Shown here piece by piece: positions 15,918 through 25,587 of a stretch of 37,653 nt of DNA. This DNA comes from a virus. Position 1 is the first letter of the stretch; every line of letters starts with the position of its first letter. Below the pieces are notes generated by a model. That model saw only the letters and a program-made list of their open reading frames with translations. It was not told the DNA's origin and did no database searches. The DNA lies in the IMG/VR virus record IMGVR_UViG_3300025093_000055, positions 1 through 37,653 of that record; one strand, written 5' to 3'. The position numbers were made by a program, and so were the translations under genes.

Positions 15918-17134
15918 TATCCTGCATAACTCCTACTGCTTGCTATACCTTGTCCAAATGTTCTAAACATTGCATTAGCTATATCAGTTCTTACTTTATT
16001 ATTTCCAGTTTCTAAACCATATTCACGTAAACGTTCAGTTTCTTTACTGTAATCATTTAGTTTTACTATTTCATCAAGTAAAGGGTCATCACTTTCTAAT
16101 TGCATACCTAATATATTATTTGCAAGTGTTTGTTTGTTTGCAATAATACTAGCCCAGTTAATATTTCTATCATACATATCGTAACTAGAATAACGTACAT
16201 CTTTTAATTCTTCTATAAATCGATTTTGAAAAGTAGAATCATTTCTCATTTGTCCAGCAATATAACTTACATCATACTCTCCTTGTAAATGAGAAGGTAA
16301 ATAAGTATCAAGTAAAGTTTGTGCTTCAGATTCCATAGTTGTTGTATATTGTATATCTTCACCATCTAATAAAGCAGTAATACCTTTATGTACAGTAATG
16401 CCTGAGTAAGGGTCAAATATACCTTGTATTTGGTCTGTTGCTTCTTTTTCTGTAAAATATCCACTTCTAGTTTTATCTGCAAGGAAACCAAGTACACTAT
16501 CAGGTAGTACATCTCCATACATTTTTTTTGCAGTTCTTTTAAAAGATTCAAAATATAATTGATAATTTTTTCTATATTGTACAGGGTTAGTATCTACCAT
16601 GTTAAACTTATCAACTTGGTCTTGGGTTAATCCTAATCTTTCTAATACAGCACCATATTCTGCTGTACTTTCATAAGCAACTATAGCTTTTTCTAAATCT
16701 CCACCATTAGATACATAATATCCACCTAGTTCACGTATATATTCAGGGTCATGATATAACTTGTTAACAGTTTCTTCTTGTGCTATTTCTATTTGTTCTA
16801 GAAAATTTTTAGCAGTTTCGTATGCATTACCACCAATTACAAATACATCCATAGGTACACTAACTAATATGTCATTTTTGTAGTAACCTTTTTTAAATTT
16901 ATCTTCACTCATAACAGAACCAGGTCCTAGATATTGAAGCCTAGCCATTACTTCTATTTCATCAGTAGCTTTAGGATTATCACGCATGTCTGAATAATCA
17001 CTTAAATCAGATAAAGTTATGTCTTCTGGTGTGTCTAGTACATATTGAAACTCACCCATGTCAATTAATATTTTATAACCAACACCTTCAACATAAATTA
17101 TTTCTGTACCTTTCCAATCAGATTTTATATCCAT
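15917..17134 (-). CDS. Putative internal virion protein (405 aa)
   Basis: 405 aa, starting MDIKSDWKGTEIIYVEGV. Like the 346-aa neighbour it opens with a short beta segment (GTEIIYVEGVGYKILIDMGEF) and continues with helical, Glu/Tyr-rich sequence, including VSNGGDLEKAIVAYESTAEY and DKTRSGYFTEKEATDQI. The shared layout suggests the two descend from one ancestor or bind the same partner. No catalytic motif was identified. TAATG overlaps join it on both sides. Confidence 0.65.
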   Translation of the reverse strand: MDIKSDWKGTEIIYVEGVGYKILIDMGEFQYVLDTPEDITLSDLSDYSDMRDNPKATDEIEVMARLQYLGPGSVMSEDKFKKGYYKNDILVSVPMDVFVIGGNAYETAKNFLEQIEIAQEETVNKLYHDPEYIRELGGYYVSNGGDLEKAIVAYESTAEYGAVLERLGLTQDQVDKFNMVDTNPVQYRKNYQLYFESFKRTAKKMYGDVLPDSVLGFLADKTRSGYFTEKEATDQIQGIFDPYSGITVHKGITALLDGEDIQYTTTMESEAQTLLDTYLPSHLQGEYDVSYIAGQMRNDSTFQNRFIEELKDVRYSSYDMYDRNINWASIIANKQTLANNILGMQLESDDPLLDEIVKLNDYSKETERLREYGLETGNNKVRTDIANAMFRTFGQGIASSRSYAG

Positions 17135-17823
17135 TAGTAATCAACTCCGTATTGTTTATATTTTCTAGTTTCTTTTTTATTACCAAATAAATATTGTATA
17201 CCTTCCATCCCTTTTTCTATAATAATACCTTGGTCTTTACCAAAAATTGGTTGTAAAATAGTTTTATCAACTATAAAATAAAAAGGGTCATATTCCATTT
17301 GTTTAGTAAACTCTCCAAATCCTTCACCAAGAGATTCTTTCATTGCTTCAGCAGCACTTTTTTCAGGTATTTCACCTGCAAGTATTGCATCTATTGCTTT
17401 AGAAGTATCACCACCGTACTCTTTAGCAAAAGTACCTGCACCTCTTATACCAGCTATTGCTAAGTTAGCTATTGTCATATACACTAATCCTGTTGCTATT
17501 GCACTACCTCCTACTGCTGCAGCACCAGCTAATGCAGTTCCTGCAAATAATTTAGGAATACCTTTTGTTAATGTTGCTATTAATGTTTCATCAACAGGTC
17601 CAGCTAATTTACCTGCCAAATCTAATGCTTTCATACCCATACCAGGCTGACCTGATTGTTTATCTATTTCATTTGCAATATTTTGTTGAACATCTTCAAT
17701 AGGAATATCTCTACCTGGTATATCTTCATATCTTGGTATATCTCTATCTTGTGTTTGTGCGTCATAAGCAGGTCCATCATAGTCTTCTAATGGGTCTTCT
17801 AATGGATTAGGTTTATCTACCAT
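17134..17823 (-). CDS. Putative membrane-active ejection protein (229 aa)
   Basis: 229 aa, starting MVDKPNPLEDPLEDYDGP. An acidic, disordered N-terminus (about residues 1-60) is followed by a hydrophobic Gly/Ala region at about 84-125 (IPKLFAGTALAGAAAVGG and TGLVYMTIANLAIAGI) that could span a membrane twice, and then a soluble helical tail. A virion protein with buried hydrophobic helices is what one expects of an ejection protein that enters the host membrane during DNA delivery. This role is inferred from composition and neighbours. TAATG overlaps on both sides. Confidence 0.62.
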   Translation of the reverse strand: MVDKPNPLEDPLEDYDGPAYDAQTQDRDIPRYEDIPGRDIPIEDVQQNIANEIDKQSGQPGMGMKALDLAGKLAGPVDETLIATLTKGIPKLFAGTALAGAAAVGGSAIATGLVYMTIANLAIAGIRGAGTFAKEYGGDTSKAIDAILAGEIPEKSAAEAMKESLGEGFGEFTKQMEYDPFYFIVDKTILQPIFGKDQGIIIEKGMEGIQYLFGNKKETRKYKQYGVDY

Positions 17824-19310
17824 TAACCTCTCCTTCCTAATAAATGTCTAAACATATCATGTTGTAACTTTTGTTTATCTACAGCTTTTTCAGCAGCATC
17901 TATACCTGCACCAAATTCATCTTCAAACATTTCTTCTTGTATATCTTCTGCTTCTCTAAAACTAAATGCAGATAAATCTACACTACCTGTACCAGGTGCT
18001 TGTGCTTGTGCATCATTACTTATCTGTCCCATTGCACCAATTTCTGGTTGTTGCAATAAAAAGTTGTAACTGTTATACGCTTCAGCTTTAGCTCTTGCTT
18101 CTCTAAAAGACATTGAATAACTTTCAGCAAATTTTGTAGACCATAAATCTAATTCTTCATCTGTAGGTGGTCTATTTAATTTATCTTCAAAATAACCTTC
18201 TACCATATCTTCTAATTTAGCTTGTGTTGGTGGAATAAATTGTGTTCCTATTTCTTTAGCGTATTCAGCTTCTTGGTATGCTTCGTATATCTGTGCATTC
18301 TCAGCCATTTCTTTAAGGCCAAAATTAAACAATTGTCTAGCAAAATTAAAGTCTCCATTTAATTCTTGATTTTTTGTAAAGAATACAGGAGAACCTGTCA
18401 TTTCATTCATAATTTCATCATATAATGCTGTACCTTCTACAGCATAAATATTCATATCAATCCATTTCATAACTTGTGTAATGACTTGTCTTAGTTCTTC
18501 ACTTGGTTCACCACGACTTTGTGCAAAATAATTTTGACTAACTATACCATTTTGTTCTAAATACAATTGAATTTGTTCTATCTCACCACCAGGACCTTGA
18601 CTAGCATAGTTATCAATAATATCTGATAAAGGTACTCCAATAAAATGCCCAGTAAAAGGTACCAGAGAAGTTGTTTCACCATCAGTTTTAGGTCTAAGTG
18701 GTGCATCACCTGCAGCTGCATATAAAAATGCAATTTCTTCTGCTTCTAATCTTCCTTCATTGTCTGCAATATACTGCAATGTTGCAGCTTCATTACCTAA
18801 TATACCAAGTTCTTGTAATCTTTTATAAGTACTTGTATCAAGAGTTTGACCACCTGTAGTAGGTTGTTCAGTAGGAACAATAGGTGTTTCACCTTCTCTA
18901 CGTCTACGTGTAGTTTCACCTACTGTTTGACTTATAGGAGTAGTATCTTTTATTTCTACAGGTGCAGAAACATTACCACCAGTATCTGCTGCAACTTTTT
19001 TAGTATCACTAACAGGTTCTTCATTTGAATTATATCCTGATAAAAATTCTTGTTTAGCATTTTCATAACCCTCATTAGAATATAATTCTTCTAAAGCTTC
19101 TTTTTTTTCTTTTCTTGTTTCAGCAGTTGCTATAAGAGGTGGCGCATCTTTATCAAAATTAAGAAAATCAAAATTTGTAGCAACCCACTCAAAAAAATCT
19201 TTTCTAGTTTCTGTATTATCTAAAGCTTCTGCTACTTGTAAATCTTGTTCAATACTTAGTTGTCTAGTATTAACAAAAGCTCTAAATAATTCTCCTAGTT
19301 TTTTAAACAT
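17823..19310 (-). CDS. Putative internal virion protein (495 aa)
   Basis: 495 aa, starting MFKKLGELFRAFVNTRQL. The protein is mainly helical and acidic. A Thr/Pro-rich region at about residues 115-160 (PISQTVGETTRRRREGETPI) probably links an N-terminal helical domain to a larger one. The NRPPTDEELDLWSTKFAES segment (about 395-413) resembles a short helical repeat seen in large virion proteins. The gene follows the giant 1910-aa gene by only 3 bases. No enzyme motif found; role in the ejection complex is inferred from position. Confidence 0.65.
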   Translation of the reverse strand: MFKKLGELFRAFVNTRQLSIEQDLQVAEALDNTETRKDFFEWVATNFDFLNFDKDAPPLIATAETRKEKKEALEELYSNEGYENAKQEFLSGYNSNEEPVSDTKKVAADTGGNVSAPVEIKDTTPISQTVGETTRRRREGETPIVPTEQPTTGGQTLDTSTYKRLQELGILGNEAATLQYIADNEGRLEAEEIAFLYAAAGDAPLRPKTDGETTSLVPFTGHFIGVPLSDIIDNYASQGPGGEIEQIQLYLEQNGIVSQNYFAQSRGEPSEELRQVITQVMKWIDMNIYAVEGTALYDEIMNEMTGSPVFFTKNQELNGDFNFARQLFNFGLKEMAENAQIYEAYQEAEYAKEIGTQFIPPTQAKLEDMVEGYFEDKLNRPPTDEELDLWSTKFAESYSMSFREARAKAEAYNSYNFLLQQPEIGAMGQISNDAQAQAPGTGSVDLSAFSFREAEDIQEEMFEDEFGAGIDAAEKAVDKQKLQHDMFRHLLGRRG

Positions 19311-19313
19311 TTA

Positions 19314-22300
19314 CTATCCTTCTGGTAAATAATCCAAGTATTCTTGGTCATCTCTATATAACTTTAACATAACTCCATTCCACGCAGGCCAAAACTCTGG
19401 GTATTTTTCTATTACTAGGTTAGCTTTATTATACATCCATATACGTAATCCTTTAGCTTTTGCACTATCAGATGTTAACCACCAATCTTTAGACCTAGAA
19501 GGTGACAATGCTACAGATATTGCTTCTGCTTCTTCCCAATATTTTAATGCTTCAGCAAAACCTTTACCAGCTTCTAATTCCATTACAGCAGGATTTTGTA
19601 TCCATTTAGTTCTCATTTCATTAAATATAGATTCTGTAGATGGTGGTGATAATAAACCATATTCATCTGCTTGAAATCCAGGAAGTATTAATTTAAGGTC
19701 TTCTCTGTACATTCTTTTAAGTAATGTTTTTTGTTGATTAGGTATATCTACTTTGTCAAGATTTTTTGTAAAGGTTTTATATCTAAAAAAACCAATAGTA
19801 TCATTTACATTTCTTCTGTACTGGTCAGGACTTAATAAATTCTTTTCTCTTACAATATCACTATAATTTTTTTCTTCATATGGATTATCTATGTTTAAGT
19901 AGTAACCACTTATTTTTAAACTGTCAAAAATTTCTGGGTTTTCTTTTTGAAATTGTTGTACTCTTTCACTGTAAGGTTGTTTACCTACTTCTGATTGTGA
20001 CCTAGGTGACATCATATAAGGATGTTCTACACCATAAAGTTGGAAAAACTCATTGTATGTAGCTGTATCATTACCATCATTTTTTTCTCTAATTCTTAAA
20101 TACTCTTCATAAAGTACTGCTTGTCCCCATAAATTACCTTGTTTATCATCTACAAAATATTCTGGTTGCATACCAGTAGGACCAAAAAATTGAAATAAAA
20201 ATTGATAAAAGAATAAATCACCAGATTTTACTTTAGCCCACTCTAAATAAGCATCTTCTATGTGTCCTTGATTAACTTCATTTAAAGACATACCAGGATT
20301 TAATTTTTGTATGTAACTATCTAATTTACCTTCTTTGTATAATCTTTCAGGCTCACCAGAAGATACACCCCATCTCCATAAATCAATAGTAGCTTTAGCT
20401 CTCATACGTTCTATTTCAGAACTACTATCGTTTATAACATCAAAACTATCATCACTCTTTAACCAAGCACCTAGTTTTTTATAAACAGGTGATATAGCAA
20501 ATACATCTTGGATTTCTTGTGGAGGTGGGAAATCGCCAAATATTCTTTTTTCTAAATCATTTGCCCAACCATATTTAGCACCCATCTTTGTACTAGCTGT
20601 TTCTATTCTTGGTAAAACTCTACTTAAAGCAAAACCTACCATAGGGTTAGGACCAGGTACAAAACCTTGACCTAATAAGTTAACACCTTGTAAATAACCT
20701 CTAGGTGATATTTTTACATTAGATTCTCCATCTTCTGCATCAAATATCATGTTTGACATATATCCACCAAAAGGCATTACAAACATATCTTCATTAGGGT
20801 CCATAGGACTTGGTGTTATAAATCCATCATTAGAACTACTTCCTAGTGCATTTGCAGAAGAACCACCCCTAACAGATACTTGCGCACCTCTTAAAACATA
20901 AGGACTTTCTGCTAATAACTTACCCCATGTTTGTGCAACCTCAAACCATACTTCAACGAAAGGAAATACATTAACTAACTTATCTGATATTGTATGTCTT
21001 TTCCTTGTGTCATATAAAAGTTCTTTAACTCCAGCTAAACCATAAGCTTTACTTTCTATATTCATAGCTTCGTAATCTTTAATTTTTCCTGGTTTATAAA
21101 AGTTTGCAGCACCTTCTAATTCATCAATAATTCTTTTAGGTATCTTTGCATCTTTAGCTTCTTGTATAAATTGTTTTCTTAAAGCAACACTAAAGTCTTG
21201 AAAACGTTCTCCAATATACATCCATCTAAATTGTTTAAATGTAGTAGAACGGTTAAGAATACCTATAGGTTTAGTCATTAAGTGGTCAAATACAACTTGG
21301 TAAAATACATCTACACCATCTTGTAATTGTCCTAAGAAATTTTTAGTATCTGCATCTGGTCCAAAGTATTTAGGAACAGTCATCATACCAGGGTCTAATC
21401 CATCTGTTTTGTTATAATATTTAGCTAGTTCATCAATAACTGGTTTCTTTTTAAAACTTTTAAGTAAATTAGCTTCAGTACTATAAAACTCTAAAACATC
21501 TTTTTTATTTGTAGGTGAACCACCATATTTAGTTAATTTACCATGTGCAATAGCGTGTCTAATATCTCCACTACCTGTATTAACATTTGCTCTTAATGCA
21601 TATACATAGGTACCATCTGCTTGTTTAAAAATATCTTTACCTTCTACAACTTTGCCACCAGAAGATATACGTATTCTTGATTCTAAATATTGAATATGTT
21701 GGTCTAATGTTTTAGAACCATCTCTTAATATTTCAGAAAATTCACTACCACCATATCTTACTAATTGTAATCTAGCTTCTCTACCTGCAGCACTAACTAA
21801 CCATTCATTTAATTTAGGTGAATTGTATCCATACTCTGCAACTTTTTGTGCAAGAGGGTCATTTCTTAAATGTCTAAGCTCTGCATATATAGATTCTGTA
21901 ATTTCTTCAATAGTAAGTTCTGATTTATTAAATGCTTTATATTCTGTATATTTTTGTTTTTGTCTACTTCTAGGTTCAAAATAATCAGTAGGTCTAAATG
22001 ATTTTTGCATAGCTTCTATTACTTCTTCTTGCATTAAAAACTCTACAGCATCATCATTTTGTTTAGCTCTACTCCATGTACCTAGTGATATTTTTTCTAA
22101 AGCAGCTCCAGCTTTACTATTTGGATTATGTGCAAATACCCATGCTAGATATTCATGTGGTTTGTTATATAAACCTGATAAACCTTTAACAGCAATACGT
22201 GCTTGTTCTTCCATAAATACACGTGTAAAAAAAGCAAATCTCATAAGTACTAAAGGTTTAAATATATTTCTTGTATAAAAAGATGTTAAGTTTGTAATAA

Positions 22301-25046
22301 AGTTTTCTTCTAACCTTTTAACAGGAAATACACCTTTTTCAAATGGATTAGGTACATCGTCACCCCAAGGTTTTAAATATTTAATAAATTGTTTTGTATC
22401 ATATAAAAAACTTTCTTCTTTAAAAACATTTGGACTAAGTTCTTCGTAAGGTCTAAACATTTTACGCATTGCTCTATCTACTAATCTATAATCAAGTAAT
22501 GGTGCTACATTATCTACCATTTCACTAAACAAAGAAGCTGTCATAGCTTGCATATGTCTACCACTAGCAAATACTGCATTACCATCACTTATAATTTCAT
22601 AAGCATTAAAACCATCAGCTGTACTAGGTAGTGTTTTACTACCTGTAGCAGTAGCATAAATTTTCATTTTATCTTGGCCTTCAAAAATTTCTCTAACGGC
22701 TCTTTCAACATATTTCCAGTTACCACCTTTAGCTTTTACAAATGCTAAATCTCTTAAAGATTGTTCACTTGTAAAATCTCTAATAGCTCTTTTGTCCATT
22801 CCGTCTATTTTTGAAAACTCTTTTAATATTTTGTTAGCTTCTAAAGCATCATATCCAAGTATTTGTAAATGAGAAGATAATTGTCTTCTACCTACTTCTA
22901 TGTTATGTAAAGGTACACCCATATCTGGAACAACACCTAACATTTTTCTAAACCATGGATTATAACTAGAGTTAAAGTTAGAACTAAAACCTAAGTATCT
23001 TTCAAACTCTGGTAGTTCCATATCTGGCATACCTGCTTCTTTGTATGAATATTTAAGTTGTCTCATACGTCCAACACTATCCATTTTGTCTATAATAGGT
23101 TCTGTTAACTCATCTACCCTAACTAATCTTTTTGGTGACCTTTTACCTTTTCTAACAGGAAATATATTTTGTCTTACTCTTCTTAAATTTTCACCAGCAA
23201 AACTACCAAACGTTCTATAAGCAGCATTTGGATTAATTCCTGTTTGCCTAAGTATTTTGTTTAATGTTAAAGAACCTGTCTTAGGTAACAAACGACCTGG
23301 TAGTGTATAAGGAATAACTTGTCCAATTTCGTTTTTAATTGCATAACCACTTGAACTAATCATATCTCCAAATATACTTTGTACTTGTTTCCAGTCATCT
23401 ACCTCTGCTAACTCATCTCTAATTTGCATAGGTAAATCTCTAGTTACTGTATTAGTATCAAGTAAAAATACATTATCTTCGTCAGCTATTGCTTTAAAAA
23501 AATTTATATTTTCTGGTTTATTAAGTATTTCATCTGCAGTTTCTTGATAAAACTTAGGAACTCTACCAAATAAAGTAGCTTCTCTTTTTTGTTTTTTAAG
23601 AAACTTTTTAGTTTGTCTGTAATCTTTTTTATATTCTTTACCTTTAATAAATCTTCCATCTTCATCTACGTATTTAGACATGTTACCTGTACCAGTAACA
23701 CCATCTATTTCATCACCTACTGATTTAAGTATTTCATCAGCTTGCGCTCTTGGAGATATTTTTATACTTTTACCAGTTTGTTTAATTCTACCTAACTCTA
23801 CTGACTCTAATGCTGGATTAATTCCTCTTAATCCTCTGCCTAAATTCTTAAAACCTTTTACACCTTTAGCAGCAAATAACTCAGGTACTAACTGATAACT
23901 AGCATCTACAAGACCAGACATAATATTAAAAGCTTTTGTTCCAGGTTCATAAACTTCTGCTGCAGTTATTTTACCTGGAGAGTATTCCATTAATATATTT
24001 TTATTAGCCCATTCAGGTCTGTAATAATCTTGTTTTGTTTGTCCTGCCCAAAAATACCTTTGTCTTGCTCTACCTGCATAAAAATTTATTTTGTTAGGAT
24101 TTTGTTTTGATGTGTAATGTATTTCACCATTTTCATCAAATTCTTTAATAGGTTCTCCTATATTTTTATATATAAAAGCAGATGCTTCTTCAGGTGACAT
24201 ACCATATTTTGTTGTTAAATCTACATAGTAAGGAGTGTTTTCTGCTTTAACAGCTTCTAAAGTAAACTTAGTAGCTCTATCAAAGTTTAATGGTTTACCT
24301 TGTACAACATTACGCCACATAGCAGCAAGTACAGGTTCACCACCCATTTTGTGTGCTTCGCCAACCATGTCTATATATTTTTTAATATTATCTACTCCAC
24401 CTAGTTCTTCACCTAAACCTTTAACATTTGTATTAGACAAATCAATTTGTAATAAACTTTGTGCTTTTTGTTCTGAGTATCCTTGTTTAAGTAATTTATC
24501 GTATTCACGTATGTCTCTTAAATATGCTTGTGACCTACCTACTTTCATAGGTTGTCCAGGTGCTAAAGCATTTACAGCAGAACTTATAACAGACCATTTA
24601 CCTGATGGACCCACTGTTTGAAATAATGCATCCAAACCAGCCATAAGCCACACACCGTATTGTACATCTCCTGGTTTAGCTCCTCCTGGTGCAAACCCAC
24701 CAGTAACTAAATCCCATACAGTCATCTTCATATTGTTTTCTATAGATTCATAACTGTATGTATCTTGTAATTCATTCCATAATTTGACTTCATCATAAAT
24801 ACGTGTATTAACTACTTCTTGTGCAATTTCTTTATTAGCTTCATAATCAACATTTATATCTTGCATAGCCATAGGTACTGCCATATCAGCAGGTATCTCT
24901 GGAAATGTTTCTACTAAATCAGTTAGATTCTTTTCTATATTCGTATCTTGTAATAAAGGTTTATATTGATTTTTTTGGTTTTCGTCTCTTTTTGTACCTT
25001 TTAAATAGTCATAGTAAGAGTTACGGTCATATGTAAAGAAACCCAT
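19314..25046 (-). CDS. Giant virion protein, candidate ejection protein (1910 aa)
   Basis: 1910 aa, the largest gene here, starting MGFFTYDRNSYYDYLKGT. It is soluble-looking over most of its length, with amphipathic helices such as NIFKPLVLMRFAFFTRVF and VRGGSSANALGSSSNDGF before a Gly/Pro-rich stretch (MDPNEDMFVMPFGGYMSN). The C-terminal 400 residues are helical with many aromatic residues. T7 gp16 and similar proteins are the nearest functional analogues by size and position, but I saw no confident lytic transglycosylase motif. Its start overlaps the stop of the 129-aa gene (TAATG). It lies two small genes after the portal, consistent with an inner core or DNA-delivery role. Confidence 0.68.
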   Translation of the reverse strand: MGFFTYDRNSYYDYLKGTKRDENQKNQYKPLLQDTNIEKNLTDLVETFPEIPADMAVPMAMQDINVDYEANKEIAQEVVNTRIYDEVKLWNELQDTYSYESIENNMKMTVWDLVTGGFAPGGAKPGDVQYGVWLMAGLDALFQTVGPSGKWSVISSAVNALAPGQPMKVGRSQAYLRDIREYDKLLKQGYSEQKAQSLLQIDLSNTNVKGLGEELGGVDNIKKYIDMVGEAHKMGGEPVLAAMWRNVVQGKPLNFDRATKFTLEAVKAENTPYYVDLTTKYGMSPEEASAFIYKNIGEPIKEFDENGEIHYTSKQNPNKINFYAGRARQRYFWAGQTKQDYYRPEWANKNILMEYSPGKITAAEVYEPGTKAFNIMSGLVDASYQLVPELFAAKGVKGFKNLGRGLRGINPALESVELGRIKQTGKSIKISPRAQADEILKSVGDEIDGVTGTGNMSKYVDEDGRFIKGKEYKKDYRQTKKFLKKQKREATLFGRVPKFYQETADEILNKPENINFFKAIADEDNVFLLDTNTVTRDLPMQIRDELAEVDDWKQVQSIFGDMISSSGYAIKNEIGQVIPYTLPGRLLPKTGSLTLNKILRQTGINPNAAYRTFGSFAGENLRRVRQNIFPVRKGKRSPKRLVRVDELTEPIIDKMDSVGRMRQLKYSYKEAGMPDMELPEFERYLGFSSNFNSSYNPWFRKMLGVVPDMGVPLHNIEVGRRQLSSHLQILGYDALEANKILKEFSKIDGMDKRAIRDFTSEQSLRDLAFVKAKGGNWKYVERAVREIFEGQDKMKIYATATGSKTLPSTADGFNAYEIISDGNAVFASGRHMQAMTASLFSEMVDNVAPLLDYRLVDRAMRKMFRPYEELSPNVFKEESFLYDTKQFIKYLKPWGDDVPNPFEKGVFPVKRLEENFITNLTSFYTRNIFKPLVLMRFAFFTRVFMEEQARIAVKGLSGLYNKPHEYLAWVFAHNPNSKAGAALEKISLGTWSRAKQNDDAVEFLMQEEVIEAMQKSFRPTDYFEPRSRQKQKYTEYKAFNKSELTIEEITESIYAELRHLRNDPLAQKVAEYGYNSPKLNEWLVSAAGREARLQLVRYGGSEFSEILRDGSKTLDQHIQYLESRIRISSGGKVVEGKDIFKQADGTYVYALRANVNTGSGDIRHAIAHGKLTKYGGSPTNKKDVLEFYSTEANLLKSFKKKPVIDELAKYYNKTDGLDPGMMTVPKYFGPDADTKNFLGQLQDGVDVFYQVVFDHLMTKPIGILNRSTTFKQFRWMYIGERFQDFSVALRKQFIQEAKDAKIPKRIIDELEGAANFYKPGKIKDYEAMNIESKAYGLAGVKELLYDTRKRHTISDKLVNVFPFVEVWFEVAQTWGKLLAESPYVLRGAQVSVRGGSSANALGSSSNDGFITPSPMDPNEDMFVMPFGGYMSNMIFDAEDGESNVKISPRGYLQGVNLLGQGFVPGPNPMVGFALSRVLPRIETASTKMGAKYGWANDLEKRIFGDFPPPQEIQDVFAISPVYKKLGAWLKSDDSFDVINDSSSEIERMRAKATIDLWRWGVSSGEPERLYKEGKLDSYIQKLNPGMSLNEVNQGHIEDAYLEWAKVKSGDLFFYQFLFQFFGPTGMQPEYFVDDKQGNLWGQAVLYEEYLRIREKNDGNDTATYNEFFQLYGVEHPYMMSPRSQSEVGKQPYSERVQQFQKENPEIFDSLKISGYYLNIDNPYEEKNYSDIVREKNLLSPDQYRRNVNDTIGFFRYKTFTKNLDKVDIPNQQKTLLKRMYREDLKLILPGFQADEYGLLSPPSTESIFNEMRTKWIQNPAVMELEAGKGFAEALKYWEEAEAISVALSPSRSKDWWLTSDSAKAKGLRIWMYNKANLVIEKYPEFWPAWNGVMLKLYRDDQEYLDYLPEG

Positions 25047-25435
25047 TAGTTGTTCCTATTGTTTATTATTTCTAAAACAACAGGAGATGGGTTTAATTCG
25101 TATATTGCATTCAATACTGCATCTACATTATCTTGTACTTTATTAGGACCAGGTCCTTCACCAAAAGGAACTCCTGCTGTAGCAGGTTCTCCTGGTCTTT
25201 CTGTAGGTACAAACACGTTAGGAGACGCATCCATAGTTTGTGCAACAGGTAATGGTGCTGCTTGTTGTTGTTCTACAAATGCTTTATTTTGTCCATAATC
25301 AGCATCAGGTAATCTTCTAAGAGGTTGTTTACTGCTTCCTGGTCCACCATCAGTTCTTTGCCCACCTTGTGGTGTAGCTACTGCAGCTGGTTTATTTGGT
25401 TGCCTGTATCCGCCTCTATTACGATTCTTTGCCAT
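25046..25435 (-). CDS. Disordered Pro/Gly/Gln-rich small protein (129 aa)
   Basis: 129 aa, starting MAKNRNRGGYRQPNKPAA. The N-terminal 90 residues are low complexity and rich in Gly, Pro, Gln and Arg. Only the last 30 (VQDNVDAVLNAIYELNPSPV and on) look folded. A basic, disordered N-terminus next to portal genes could bind packaged DNA or a scaffold, but this is not shown. The gene overlaps the 54-aa gene by 17 bases and is joined to the giant gene by TAATG. Confidence 0.65.
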   Translation of the reverse strand: MAKNRNRGGYRQPNKPAAVATPQGGQRTDGGPGSSKQPLRRLPDADYGQNKAFVEQQQAAPLPVAQTMDASPNVFVPTERPGEPATAGVPFGEGPGPNKVQDNVDAVLNAIYELNPSPVVLEIINNRNN

Positions 25436-25583
25436 TATGAAATTCCTTTGTTATTAAAACAATTACTCCAGGCATAGGAGTTATTATCTCTAATACATTC
25501 TCTGAAAGTATATCCATTTCATCTGTTACACCGTACTCTTCATGCACGATATCCCAAAACTCTACATCAAAATAATCTTGCAT
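25419..25583 (-). CDS. Small acidic protein after portal (54 aa)
   Basis: I chose the ATG at 25583, four bases after the portal stop; the longer frame from 25625 would overlap the portal. The product starts MQDYFDVEFWDIVHEEYG, is acidic and ends ITKEFHNGKES. No family was recognised. It may be a connector subunit or portal accessory factor, judged only from its neighbours. Confidence 0.55.
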   Translation of the reverse strand: MQDYFDVEFWDIVHEEYGVTDEMDILSENVLEIITPMPGVIVLITKEFHNGKES

Positions 25584-25587
25584 TCTT

